From: Saprospiraceae bacterium | GTDB taxonomy: Bacteria; Bacteroidota; Bacteroidia; Chitinophagales; Saprospiraceae | Length of the DNA: 64,000 nucleotides | Assembly (NCBI GenBank): GCA_020629715.1 | Contig: JAHDCU010000002.1 | Location: 310,001-374,000, forward strand | Direction of reading: 5' to 3' | The notes under the pieces: model-generated | The model's database searches: none | What the model was told of the DNA's origin: nothing | What the model saw: the letters and a program-made list of their open reading frames with translations, nothing else | Translations under genes and position numbers: made by a program | Shown here: positions 1-9,532 of the stretch, piece by piece | Numbering within the stretch: position 1 is the stretch's first letter | Layout: every line of letters begins with the position of its first letter

Positions 1-920
1 CAATCAGGATCATTACAATCAACCAAGCCATCACCGTCATCATCGATACCATCACCGCAGTTACCTTCGAAAGGTGGCGGTGCTAATACACAGTTAAAAC
101 CATCGTTTATGGATAAATTACCGGTTCCATTGAGTACTTCAGTTGCAGCAAGCGTATTGACATCTATAGTATAGATTTTTCCGGAAGAGTTGTTGTAAGC
201 AAAAAAGCTACCATCACTTGATGACCAAGCAGCACCGAAAGCACCACTGTCATTATTGATAGATCCCGCAAGATCATAAGTAGAAACAAAATTGGTTACT
301 GGGTCAAAAACCTTAAGCTGAGCTGATCCATTGATTCCGTAGAATAAACCATTATTTAAATCTAATGCTAAATCTGCCACTCCAGGATGACTTACTCCTG
401 TCGGATTGGCCACGAGCGGTGTAGTCGTAAGGTCAATACTATAGACACCATCTCCTCCTCTACTGATAAACATAGTGCCATTAGCATCAATAGCCCCTGC
501 AAAGAATATTCCTCCCTGTGGTAAGGCTACATTTAAATCGACAACCGAGCCATCATTATTGAGCATTCCGATAGAATACGTGCCATTAACTCTTATAGGC
601 GCATATACGTGGAGATCTATAGGATTTTGTTGTAGTCCATTAATGTCAGTCGCTCCAGATATGGTAGCAATCGTGTTATAAGCACCAGTAGCAGGATCCA
701 ATGAAACTAATGTAGTGTTGCTATGAACCTGAAAGAAATTAGTTGCACAATCCCAACATGATACATGTCCGTCACATTCAGGATCCCAACAATCGATCAA
801 TCCGTCGCCGTCGTCATCTATACCATTATCACAAATTTCTTGACCATAAGAAAGTATTCCAAAGAACAAGATTGAGAACACTATGCTTGTCAATCTTAAA
901 ATGTAAATATTACCACTCAT
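1..920 (-). CDS. Secreted DxDxDG-repeat protein, partial (C-terminus beyond left edge)
   Basis: This open frame starts at the ATG at 918-920 and runs off the left edge after 306 codons. It begins with a signal peptide ending near SYGQ, then a metal-binding-type repeat (EICDNGIDDDGDGLIDC). About 230 residues of beta-propeller-like, secreted-style sequence follow, and a second repeat (GIDDDGDGLVDC) lies right at the edge. The order and wording closely parallel the N-terminal third of the protein at 1195-3951, so the two are neighbouring paralogues. Exported Bacteroidota proteins of this kind usually end in a T9SS sorting domain; that end is outside the window. The ligand is not known; calcium is inferred from the D-x-D-x-D-G spacing. 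Confidence 0.85.
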   Translation of the reverse strand, partial: MSGNIYILRLTSIVFSILFFGILSYGQEICDNGIDDDGDGLIDCWDPECDGHVSCWDCATNFFQVHSNTTLVSLDPATGAYNTIATISGATDINGLQQNPIDLHVYAPIRVNGTYSIGMLNNDGSVVDLNVALPQGGIFFAGAIDANGTMFISRGGDGVYSIDLTTTPLVANPTGVSHPGVADLALDLNNGLFYGINGSAQLKVFDPVTNFVSTYDLAGSINNDSGAFGAAWSSSDGSFFAYNNSSGKIYTIDVNTLAATEVLNGTGNLSINDGFNCVLAPPPFEGNCGDGIDDDGDGLVDCNDPD

Positions 921-1121
921 CTTAACTTTATTTTATCTAGTTGTTATCGTTAATAATGTAAATATCCCAAACTGAACACCCAATAATGCTGAGAACCAGT
1001 CATTGGTAGCAAAAGCTCTGTTTTCGGTAGAAAATGATCGGTTTTGAGATTCGTCGAATACTTGTAATTGACCGAAAACACTGAAATCACAGGATATCTA
1101 TGCCATCGGATTGAATAAAAA

Positions 1122-1159
1122 AATGGTTATTGACCATTCAATTTAGATCAATAACCATT
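1122..1159 (-). terminator. Rho-independent terminator of the 1195-3951 gene
   Basis: A perfect 12-bp inverted repeat (AATGGTTATTGA and its complement) is followed, reading the minus strand, by a run of seven T. It lies about 35 bp downstream of the stop codon of the secreted repeat protein. Confidence 0.8.
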
Positions 1160-1194
1160 AGAAAAGTTATACTGTAAAAGGATTCTTATCAAAC

Positions 1195-3951
1195 TCAGTA
1201 CTTTATAAAAACACCTTGATTTTGCAGTATACCACTTCCATAAATACTGTAGGTATAATATCCCGATGCCCAGCTTGATCCATCAATCTCTATTATATTT
1301 TCACCCATTAAAGAATTTAGACTTCTATCTACGACCTTATTACCGTAAGCATCTAAAATAATCAAGGATTTCGGAGCATTGGTATCACTGAAATAATGAA
1401 TCTCAGCTCTATCCTTGACCAGGTTAGGAAGGCAATTAGAGGTAAATAAATTATTTTGAATAGCTCCATCAGGATACTTCTCGATTCTTAAAAATCTGAG
1501 GTTTTTTATTTCAAATTTTCCAACACTAACATCTTGATCTAATGGTTTTACCGAAAATACAATCATCGTGATATCCTCCAGGCTTACACCCAATTTTTCT
1601 AATTGGTGACTCAATAAAAATTGATATGTTCTTTGATTTATAGAAGAATCAAAAACAAACTTAGGGTGATCATTCCAATCTACAATGTGATCTAAAATTA
1701 AACGTACTTCAACGCTAAACTCACCTTTCATATCAAATTGTAAAGCATTAAAATTATCAAGATCTGTAGGTGTAAACTTCGCTTTAATAGGCCTATATAC
1801 ATTGACATAATCCTTTACATCAAGATCAAGCGTAAGATCTCTTTCCAAATGCTCAATTGTATCAGTATCTATACCATAATCAATATCAGAAGGTAATACT
1901 TCAAAATTATCAAAAGCACTTAAGGGTCCTGAATCTGCTCCCCAAGCACCATCCGAAATGTAAATAGCATCCGAAACACTGTCTTGTGAATTAAGAGATA
2001 CTCCCGCATCAAAAAATCCATCAATGTCAAGAAAGAATATTGATTCTTTACTTCCAGCCAAGTCAAGAAGGAATTCCATTTCCTCAATTTCACTACTTTC
2101 AGTTCTTCTTAGGTTTAAGTGACATATCGCAGATTCCGTTTTGTTGTTATTTTGAATTACTAGTTCTATACCACCCTTTTTACGTGTGACATGTTTTATC
2201 CACAACTTTGGTTTGTTAGATTTTTTGAAGTGGATATTATCAAATGCTTCGTTTATCTTTTGTAAAATACCCTCTGAAATTCCAACAACATCCCGAAGGT
2301 TTTCTCCCCATATTTGAAAATTTAAATATTCATCATCGCTATAGTCAGTTAAATTCCAATGAGATTCCAACTTGGTCTGATCTTTCTTACTTACTGAAAA
2401 GTGAGTAGCAAATTCCATTCTGCCATTGGGCTTTAAGAGTTCGTAATTCAACAAACTATAGCCGGCTATCTTAGTATTCGATATAGAAACCAGTTGAGCC
2501 TCATCCAATCGATCACAGATATATTTAGAATGTTCATAAGGCCCATCTATACTTTCTGAAGCTAATATTGATGCGACTCTCCTATCTTCATCATAGAAAT
2601 CGACTGCCATTATTTCCGTTGCATTGGTGATATCTATCAAATCTTCCGGTGAAGATTCTGCTATAAAGTAGTCTTTATAATCACGAACTAAATAGTTTTT
2701 CAAATCACCATAAATCCTATCAGTAGCTACATCGATAGGAATCAATCCATCCTCTTTGGCCTGCACCATTTCTTTGTTTTTATAAGCTCGACTAAACATT
2801 TGTTTGGAAATCTGTGCAGACAATGAGCCATTGGATTCAAGACCACCCTGTACTCCACTTGAGCTAGAACATTGTGGGTCATCCTCATCAACAAGACCAT
2901 TATAGTTATCGTCTATTCCATTTCCACAGATTTCCAGGCAATGACAGATGTTATAGCACTCTGAATCATCACAATCTATCCATCCATCTCCGTCATCATC
3001 AATTCTATTGAAGCAGATTTCTGTAGTACATTGATTGGAATTATAACAGTCTGGATCATCGCAGTCTATCCATCCATCTCCATCTTCATCTATACCTCCA
3101 CTACAATTGGTTTCTATGAATGAGTTAGATTGGTAACAATTAAAACCATCATTATTGGAATAGTTAGCAGTTGTGCTCTTGACCTCAGTAGAAGACAAAG
3201 TAGATCCGTCAATACTATAAATCTTACCTGTCAAATTATTGTAGGCAAAGAATGATCCATCATTGAAAGACCAAGTCGCGCCGTAATCACTAGTATTACC
3301 ATTGATACTACCCGCAAGCGTATAGTTTGTAATCGAATTATTAAACGGATCAAAGACTACAAGCTCGTTGTTTGTATTGACACCATATAAAAGGCCATTA
3401 GACGTATTTACGCTAAAATCTTTCACATCAAAATGAAGGTTGGAAACGATTTCATAACTCAAATTACTATCAGAGGGATCCACCTTAATTATGCCTTGAG
3501 ACGCATTGGCAAAGTATATGTTTCCGAAAAGATCCATAGAGCTCGCTTTAAAAATTTCGGAACCTGGCAACATCAATGATGTCTGAATAATAGCTCCGTC
3601 TCTACCTATCAAAATCAAAGTATGTACAGAGTTAATCAGTGCTGAAGCGTATACATGACCATCATTCGGATTAAAAGTAGTTGCATCAACTATACTATTT
3701 GAAGGAAGGCTAGCTTGATGTACCCAATCATTACTGGACTGATCAAATTTTAATATAGAATTATTACCCTCAATTTGAAATAGTCCTTGGTCACAGGTCC
3801 AACATTCATTTGCGGTAATACATTCCTGATCTAAGCAATCGATGGCTCCATCGCCATCATCATCAATACCATTAAAACATATTTCTTGTCCATTCAACGC
3901 CCCCGAACTTAATAGGATAATCAAACATGTGAAATTTAAAATCTTATTCAT
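1195..3951 (-). CDS. Secreted multi-repeat protein with DxDxDG modules and T9SS sorting domain
   Basis: I chose the ATG at 3951 because the peptide then opens with a clear signal sequence (MNKILNFTCLIILLSSG...NGQ); the in-frame start 24 bases upstream only adds MIYQKAEA. The protein has about 918 residues. One EICxNGIDDDGDG module follows the signal peptide. About 250 residues of propeller-like repeats come next, then three more Cys-containing DxDxDG modules in a row, the last degenerate (GIDDNYNGLVDEDD). A long region of unknown fold follows, rich in beta-strand-like segments. The last 75 or so residues look like a T9SS type A sorting domain (ILDAYGNKVVDRS ... YYTYSIYG). It is probably displayed on or released from the cell surface. 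Function unknown; it is paralogous to the partial gene at 1-920. Confidence 0.85.
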   Translation of the reverse strand: MNKILNFTCLIILLSSGALNGQEICFNGIDDDGDGAIDCLDQECITANECWTCDQGLFQIEGNNSILKFDQSSNDWVHQASLPSNSIVDATTFNPNDGHVYASALINSVHTLILIGRDGAIIQTSLMLPGSEIFKASSMDLFGNIYFANASQGIIKVDPSDSNLSYEIVSNLHFDVKDFSVNTSNGLLYGVNTNNELVVFDPFNNSITNYTLAGSINGNTSDYGATWSFNDGSFFAYNNLTGKIYSIDGSTLSSTEVKSTTANYSNNDGFNCYQSNSFIETNCSGGIDEDGDGWIDCDDPDCYNSNQCTTEICFNRIDDDGDGWIDCDDSECYNICHCLEICGNGIDDNYNGLVDEDDPQCSSSSGVQGGLESNGSLSAQISKQMFSRAYKNKEMVQAKEDGLIPIDVATDRIYGDLKNYLVRDYKDYFIAESSPEDLIDITNATEIMAVDFYDEDRRVASILASESIDGPYEHSKYICDRLDEAQLVSISNTKIAGYSLLNYELLKPNGRMEFATHFSVSKKDQTKLESHWNLTDYSDDEYLNFQIWGENLRDVVGISEGILQKINEAFDNIHFKKSNKPKLWIKHVTRKKGGIELVIQNNNKTESAICHLNLRRTESSEIEEMEFLLDLAGSKESIFFLDIDGFFDAGVSLNSQDSVSDAIYISDGAWGADSGPLSAFDNFEVLPSDIDYGIDTDTIEHLERDLTLDLDVKDYVNVYRPIKAKFTPTDLDNFNALQFDMKGEFSVEVRLILDHIVDWNDHPKFVFDSSINQRTYQFLLSHQLEKLGVSLEDITMIVFSVKPLDQDVSVGKFEIKNLRFLRIEKYPDGAIQNNLFTSNCLPNLVKDRAEIHYFSDTNAPKSLIILDAYGNKVVDRSLNSLMGENIIEIDGSSWASGYYTYSIYGSGILQNQGVFIKY

Positions 3952-4057
3952 GGCTTCAGCTTTTTGATAAATCAAATGTCACCAAATGAAGATTCAAAAA
4001 GCTTTATAATCAGTTTTTGGTTACAAAAACTCAGAAACTGACGATAACCGTCGTTTT

Positions 4058-4930
4058 TTAGAAATGAAAAATCTCTTTAGCTAATGTTGAGGCTGATCTA
4101 TAAGACTGCATATCTAGCTTAAGGGAAATATCTTTTGATTGAAAATAGTGAATCAAATGCTCAGACGGCATATTCCCTACTAAATCATTTTGTGCCATCG
4201 GGCATCCACCCATGCCTTTGATCGTACCATCAAATCGAAGACATCCATTGATATATGCATGATGCACTTTTTCTTCCCACGTTGCTAAGGTGGTATGAAA
4301 ATGCGCCCCAAATTCTACATGAGGATTAGGTGGTATAAGTTCAGAAAATAGATAAGCTATACTTTCTGGCTTTGCAACGCCAATGGTATCAGATAATTGA
4401 AAGATCTTAATACCTAGAAGAGCAAGTTGTTCTATCCAATCCTGCACAATATCTACATTCCAAGGATCACCATATGGATTACCAAAGCCCATAGATATAT
4501 AGATCAAGAGCTCTTTGTCGTGGGCTGTACATATTTCTTGGATGACTTTAACGCGATCTAAAGACTCTTTAATAGTTGCATTAGTATTCCGCAGTTGGAA
4601 AGTCTCTGATATACTGAAAGGATATCCTAATATATCAATCTGAGGATACTTAACAGCATCAGTAGCACCTCTTTCATTCGCCACAATAGCCAGTAGCTTG
4701 GTCTTAGTATTCGATAAATCAAGACCTAAAAGTACTTCGGCAGTATCCTTCATCTGAGGGATGGCTTTTGGAGATACAAAAGATCCAAAGTCTAAGGTAT
4801 GAAAACCAACTTTTAGTAGCTCATTGATATAATCGATCTTATTCTGAGTGGGTACAAAATCATGTAATCCTTGCATAGCATCACGGGGACACTCAATAAT
4901 TTTAATTTCTGAATGATGATTTTTTTCCAA
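4058..4930 (-). CDS. Hydroxymethylglutaryl-CoA lyase
   Basis: This DRE-TIM metallolyase has 290 residues, close to the usual length. The N-terminal ECPRDAMQG segment carries the catalytic Arg/Asp pair. A metal-binding HFH lies in FGAHFHTT, and the glycine-rich GGCPMAQNDLVGN loop carries the catalytic Cys. The family cleaves 3-hydroxy-3-methylglutaryl-CoA to acetoacetate and acetyl-CoA, the last step of leucine breakdown. A methylcrotonyl-CoA-carboxylase-like beta subunit lies at 27187-28824, which fits leucine catabolism although the genes are not adjacent. It is divergent from the PLP-enzyme gene at 5029. Confidence 0.9.
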   Translation of the reverse strand: MEKNHHSEIKIIECPRDAMQGLHDFVPTQNKIDYINELLKVGFHTLDFGSFVSPKAIPQMKDTAEVLLGLDLSNTKTKLLAIVANERGATDAVKYPQIDILGYPFSISETFQLRNTNATIKESLDRVKVIQEICTAHDKELLIYISMGFGNPYGDPWNVDIVQDWIEQLALLGIKIFQLSDTIGVAKPESIAYLFSELIPPNPHVEFGAHFHTTLATWEEKVHHAYINGCLRFDGTIKGMGGCPMAQNDLVGNMPSEHLIHYFQSKDISLKLDMQSYRSASTLAKEIFHF

Positions 4931-5028
4931 TGTATGATTCTTAGGTATAAAGGTACAATGGATTATAAGAGTAAATCAATTAAAGCTGAATTATAATTCT
5001 GTATTATTGTCATATATAAAACTAATCT

Positions 5029-6189
5029 ATGGACTTAGACCATATTCTTACGCATTTAGGGGAAGATAGAGAGAATTACTACAATGCCGTATCGCCACCG
5101 ATCATACAAAGTTCAAATTTTGTATTTGACACAATTCAGGAAATGCGTGAGGCTCTGGCAGACGAGGTAAATCACCATATATATACCCGTGGCAATAATC
5201 CTACCGTAGCTATATTAAGAAAAAAACTTGCAGCTCTAGAACATGCTGAAGATGCACTAGTGGTAAGCAGTGGTTCTTCCGCCATGTCAGCGGCTGTGAT
5301 ATCGCAAGTCAAAGCGGGAGATCATATCATTTGTGTTCAAAAACCATATTCTTGGACCTATAAATTACTCACTAACTTTCTGGTTAAGTTCGATGTTTCT
5401 TTTGATTTTGTAGATGCTACACAAATTGAAGAAATCGAGCAAGCTATCAAGCCGAATACCACCTTACTCATTCTTGAAAGTCCTAATTCTTTGACCTTCG
5501 AGATTCAGGACTTATCCGCATGTGCTGAGTTGGCAAAAAAGCATAATATCATAACCGTTATCGATAATAGTTATGCAACCCCGTTATATCAGAATCCAAT
5601 TGATTTTGGAATAGATATAGTAATCCACTCCAGTACAAAATATATAAATGGGCATAGTGATGTTGTTTGCGGTGTCATCTGCAGTAGCTCAGCTATAATT
5701 AGCTCCATTTTCAAGTCCGAATTTATGACCTTGGGACTTAATATCTCTCCCCATGATGCTTTCCTCATATTACGAGGGTTAAGGACCTTACCTGTCAGAA
5801 TGGAGAGAATTGTAAATACTACTCAAGCAGTCATTGAATATTTGTCAAAACATGATAAAGTGGAGAAGATCCTATTCCCTTTTCATGATACATTTCCGCA
5901 ACAAGAACTGGCCAAAAAGCAGATGAGGGCATGCGGAGGTCTGTTTTCCATATTTTTAAAAACCAGGGATAAGAAAGCTATAGAAAGATTTGTGGATAAT
6001 CTCGATGCATTTCTGATTGCCGTCTCTTGGGGTGGGCACGAATCTCTCAAATTACCAAGTCTTATCTTTCATGATATGCAAGGACAAGAAGATAGCCCTA
6101 TTCCATACAACCTAGTAAGATTGTCTATCGGATTGGAAAGTCCGGATTTCTTAATCAAGAGTTTAAATAACGCATTCTCTGCAATGTGA
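5029..6189 (+). CDS. Trans-sulfuration-family PLP enzyme (Cys/Met metabolism)
   Basis: The product has 386 residues, typical of cystathionine gamma-synthase, cystathionine beta-/gamma-lyase and methionine gamma-lyase. The PLP-binding lysine is K204 in HSSTKYINGHSD. The YTRGNNPTV segment near residue 52 and the Asp in IDNSYATP (D179) are also family hallmarks. The aromatic-amine stacking position falls in KPYSWTYK. The family acts on cystathionine, homocysteine or methionine in the cytosol; the exact reaction cannot be fixed from these motifs. It stands alone, divergent from HMG-CoA lyase, with no visible SAM-type riboswitch in the 98-bp spacer. Confidence 0.88.
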   Translation: MDLDHILTHLGEDRENYYNAVSPPIIQSSNFVFDTIQEMREALADEVNHHIYTRGNNPTVAILRKKLAALEHAEDALVVSSGSSAMSAAVISQVKAGDHIICVQKPYSWTYKLLTNFLVKFDVSFDFVDATQIEEIEQAIKPNTTLLILESPNSLTFEIQDLSACAELAKKHNIITVIDNSYATPLYQNPIDFGIDIVIHSSTKYINGHSDVVCGVICSSSAIISSIFKSEFMTLGLNISPHDAFLILRGLRTLPVRMERIVNTTQAVIEYLSKHDKVEKILFPFHDTFPQQELAKKQMRACGGLFSIFLKTRDKKAIERFVDNLDAFLIAVSWGGHESLKLPSLIFHDMQGQEDSPIPYNLVRLSIGLESPDFLIKSLNNAFSAM

Positions 6190-6204
6190 AAAAGTAAGTC
6201 GATA

Positions 6205-6957
6205 TCATTTGAATAAAATCAGAATACCGCCTAACAAGGTGATGTAGATGATATACTTTCTGTACATCTCTTCATTGATCCTTTGTACAACCCAATAGCC
6301 GCTATAAAAACCTATGACAATAAGAGGTAAAAACCAGATATCAAGTAGTAAGTAATGCCAGTCTAAGGTTTCCCACACGAAAATGTGGAACGGTAATTTC
6401 ACAAAGTTGATCGTAAAGAATAAGAAAGCGGTCGTGCTTATAAATTGAATCTTGGGTACTCGAAGTGCCATAAAGTATACATTAGCAAAAACTCCAGCAA
6501 GATTACCTACCATTGTAGTGAAACCGGCACCTAATCCCATTGTATAAGCAAAGCCTCTATGATTAGGAAAACGATCTTTATCGATTCTATCTGAAATGAT
6601 CATCACCACCCCACTTCCTATGATGATGATAGCCAATGCTATCTTAAAACCCTCATCATCAATATAATCTCCGATCCATACACCAAGTAATATTCCAATA
6701 AGTACAGAGGGCATCAACCGTTTAAAATGCATCCAGTTCACAGTGCTGTAATACTTCTGCACGGCAAAACAATCTGCAAAAATCAATAAGGGCACTATGG
6801 CTCCCGTGCTTTCTTTTATAGGCAGAGCTAGGGCAAAAAGTGTTACTATAATTGTCCCCATACCTTTGAGTCCAGACTTAGAAATACCTAGTAGAAAAGA
6901 TGCTAATCCGAGATAGATATATGATTGTATTGCGAGATCGATAGTGCTAGACGTAAT
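6205..6957 (-). CDS. TauE/SafE-family membrane permease; start codon unusual
   Basis: A polytopic membrane protein of the TauE/SafE (sulfite exporter/anion permease) family. The first ATG in frame is at 6861 and would give 218 residues. The frame stays open for 32 codons upstream and encodes the typical TauE N-terminus (YIYLGLASFLLGISKSGLKG), so the real protein is probably about 250 residues. That extension has no ATG, GTG or TTG. The most upstream candidate is an ATT at 6955-6957, which would overlap the stop of the DinB-like gene by 11 bases and suggests translational coupling. The family role is export or uptake of sulfite or organosulfur anions; the substrate here is unknown. Start position is uncertain, family assignment is firm. 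Confidence 0.75.
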   Translation of the reverse strand: MTSSTIDLAIQSYIYLGLASFLLGISKSGLKGMGTIIVTLFALALPIKESTGAIVPLLIFADCFAVQKYYSTVNWMHFKRLMPSVLIGILLGVWIGDYIDDEGFKIALAIIIIGSGVVMIISDRIDKDRFPNHRGFAYTMGLGAGFTTMVGNLAGVFANVYFMALRVPKIQFISTTAFLFFTINFVKLPFHIFVWETLDWHYLLLDIWFLPLIVIGFYSGYWVVQRINEEMYRKYIIYITLLGGILILFK

Positions 6958-7471
6958 TTTTCTTCAAATTATCAAGATGATGATAGTTATGGTAGTCAAC
7001 CCACATCAGCATTTCTCGGATAGGCATGCGTCCCATCAATGGATGTGGAAGCAAGTATGTATCCAACTGCTTTTCTGACCATCGATTGACCATTCTTATA
7101 AGTGTATCTCCAGAATTAATAAACTTTTTGATGCGTTCCATTTTTTGCTCCGAGTCATAAGCTTTCACCGCTATTGGAGAGGTCATACCATCGGGAATAT
7201 TAAGTAAGCGTTCTTGATATCTGGACTTTACTTCTTCGTAAGATCTCAAGTCTCGGTTTCGCTTTCCAAATTTGTACCACAACATCAGCTTAGGTACTGA
7301 CATTCCCTTGGTTACTGCTTTGGCAGTTTTATATAAGTGATCTAAATGCTCGGCGGATGTCCACTTTTGGTCAGGAGCAAACTCAAACTTATCATCTGAC
7401 TGCTGTCCTATCCAAGTTGCCACTGATTTGAAACTATCTTCTAGATGTTGAATTATATCTTGCTTTTGCAT
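6947..7471 (-). CDS. DinB-like four-helix protein
   Basis: 174 residues with the DinB/YfiT-like pattern: an early histidine in SAEHLDHLYK and a C-terminal metal-site-like cluster (WVDYHNYHHLDNLKK). Members are small helical bundles that bind a divalent metal; several act as thiol-dependent S-transferases, for example with bacillithiol, which fits the bshB1 gene at 30987-31697, but no substrate can be named. The stop overlaps the extended 5' end of the TauE/SafE gene, so the two are probably co-transcribed. Confidence 0.8.
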   Translation of the reverse strand: MQKQDIIQHLEDSFKSVATWIGQQSDDKFEFAPDQKWTSAEHLDHLYKTAKAVTKGMSVPKLMLWYKFGKRNRDLRSYEEVKSRYQERLLNIPDGMTSPIAVKAYDSEQKMERIKKFINSGDTLIRMVNRWSEKQLDTYLLPHPLMGRMPIREMLMWVDYHNYHHLDNLKKNYV

Positions 7472-7678
7472 AAAAGGTAAGGTACAGCATATTGAATAGA
7501 TATGAAAATATAAGTCCCAATCTCTACAAGCTTACAGTTCATATAATATTAGATACATGACTGTGGCTATTACTATCTCACCAAAAAATCAACAAGCTTA
7601 AAAGAAAGCAATCAGTCTGGTTATATCTATACCAAACTTAACTAGATTAAATATTCAAAGTATCACCTAGTCGGTCTT

Positions 7679-9253
7679 CTAAACTTTCGTGGAGGGACCT
7701 GCATTAACAATACTTGGATCACTTTGAGCCTCAAATTTCTTGAAATTATCATTAAACAATTTACTCAGAAACTTGGCCTTTTCGTCATATTCGGCTTCGT
7801 TCGGCCAAGTATGCTTCGGATTGAGTAAAGCGTTTGGCACATCTGGACAATCTTTAGGAATCGAGAGGTTGAAAAATGGATCTTTTTCAAATTCGACTTT
7901 GTTTAGCCTACCTGTAAGTGCTGCCTTGATCATGGCTCTTGTATAGGTAAGCTCTATCCTATTTCCAAAACCATAGGGCCCGCCTGTCCAACCTGTATTG
8001 ACCAGCCATACATTGATTTCACCAGAACCGCGATTGATACCTGCATCAATTTTAGCACCTAGCAATTCTGCATACTTACTAGGATGCAATGGTAAAAATG
8101 GTGCTCCAAAACATGCTGAAAATGTTGCTTGTGGCTCGTTGATACCGTCTTCGGTACCAGCTATCTTAGCCGTATAGCCACTCATAAAGTGGTACATCGC
8201 TTGATCTTTGGTCAACTTAGAAATAGGAGGAAGAACTCCAAAAGCGTCACATGTCAAAAAGAAAATATTCTGCGGCAGATCGCCCCTAGAATTGTACATA
8301 ATATTTTCGATGTGATAGATCGGGTAACTGACTCTTGTGTTTTGTGTAATCTCTGTATTGCTATAGTCTGGAGTGACACCATCTTCTTCAAATCCAATAT
8401 TTTCTAACATGGCACCAAACTTAATCGCCTTATAAATCTGAGGTTCCTTGTTTTCAGACAGATCAATGGTCTTGGCATAACATCCACCTTCAAGATTGTA
8501 AATATTGGAAGTAGACCATCCATGCTCATCATCTCCGATAAGTCTACGTTCTGGATCATTGGATAAGGTGGTCTTTCCAGTACCTGACAATCCAAAAAAT
8601 AAGGCTGAGTCTCCTTTAGGACCTACGTTAGCTGAGCAGTGCATACTTAGGACATTTCTCTCCGTAGGTAGTACAAAGTTTAGTACCGAGAATATTCCTT
8701 TTTTGATTTCTCCTGTATACGCAGTACCACCGATCAAAATTGTTTTTGTACTAAAATTGATGACAGAAAAATTTTCCTGTCTTGTACCATCCTTACTTGG
8801 GTCGGCGACTACTCCGGGAAAAGCATAAATCTTCCAATCTTCTTGAAAATTTTCTAATTCGGTTGATCTCGGTCTCAAAAACATATTATAAGCGAATAGG
8901 TTTTGCCACGGGTACTCGGTATATACTTTGATAAAACATCTGTATTTATCACTTGCACATGCGTATGCATCACGAGAGTAAACATCATCAAGATCTTTTA
9001 CATAGTCCTCAAACTTGGTGAATAGTTGATCATAGTGCTTTGAAGAAATTGGGATATTGATATCACCCCAATCTATTGTATTACTAGTGATTTCATCCTT
9101 TACAATAAATCGATCTTTCGGTGATCTTCCAGTGAACTTTCCAGTATTGATCACTAAAGCTCCATCACTGCTTAATATACCTTGCTGTTTCTCAATAGTA
9201 TGCTGTACAAGAGTGGCAGGAACTAAATTATGATGTATATTTTTAAAATTCAT
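7679..9253 (-). CDS. pckA: Phosphoenolpyruvate carboxykinase (ATP)
   Basis: 524 residues, the normal length for the ATP-dependent enzyme. The kinase-1a P-loop is at 221-229 (GLSGTGKTT) and the kinase-2/metal site at 241-244 (DDEH). An N-terminal RSPKDRF region (about 43-49) binds oxaloacetate/PEP. It converts oxaloacetate and ATP to PEP, CO2 and ADP, the gateway to gluconeogenesis. It is a monocistronic gene with a -7-like box just upstream on the minus strand. Confidence 0.97.
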   Translation of the reverse strand: MNFKNIHHNLVPATLVQHTIEKQQGILSSDGALVINTGKFTGRSPKDRFIVKDEITSNTIDWGDINIPISSKHYDQLFTKFEDYVKDLDDVYSRDAYACASDKYRCFIKVYTEYPWQNLFAYNMFLRPRSTELENFQEDWKIYAFPGVVADPSKDGTRQENFSVINFSTKTILIGGTAYTGEIKKGIFSVLNFVLPTERNVLSMHCSANVGPKGDSALFFGLSGTGKTTLSNDPERRLIGDDEHGWSTSNIYNLEGGCYAKTIDLSENKEPQIYKAIKFGAMLENIGFEEDGVTPDYSNTEITQNTRVSYPIYHIENIMYNSRGDLPQNIFFLTCDAFGVLPPISKLTKDQAMYHFMSGYTAKIAGTEDGINEPQATFSACFGAPFLPLHPSKYAELLGAKIDAGINRGSGEINVWLVNTGWTGGPYGFGNRIELTYTRAMIKAALTGRLNKVEFEKDPFFNLSIPKDCPDVPNALLNPKHTWPNEAEYDEKAKFLSKLFNDNFKKFEAQSDPSIVNAGPSTKV

Positions 9254-9275
9254 ATTTGATAGTTGATTGGTAGGT

Positions 9276-9283
9276 CAAAGGTA
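9276..9283 (-). promoter_or_regulatory. Putative Bacteroidota -7 box of pckA
   Basis: On the minus strand the sequence reads TACCTTTG, matching the Bacteroidota sigma-A -7 consensus TAnnTTTG, 22 bases upstream of the pckA start. I see no clear -33 TTTG at the usual spacing. Confidence 0.45.
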
Positions 9284-9532
9284 GATCCATTTTTATATTA
9301 AACCTATGACTCAAGCTATTAATTTAAATGCGTTAACAACTGATTATGAATAAGTTATATTGAATAAATTCAATACCGAAACTTTAAACAATTGACACTC
9401 AGAAGCTTGGAAATAAGTGTAATTTATACACCAATACTACAAACTAGATTAAGTATTATTTGCTTATCTATTTGGTCAATAATAAATGAACAACTTCTTA
9501 TTTACTCGGTTTGATTCTCAAATATAAAGTCT

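Noticed and set aside
4030-4060. Hairpin GACG/CGTC followed by T6 on the plus strand
   Set aside because: The stem is only 4 bp and no plus-strand gene ends there; the minus-strand tail is not T-rich.
8129-8828. Several plus-strand open frames over pckA
   Set aside because: They run antisense to a well-conserved pckA and have no family features; shadow frames.
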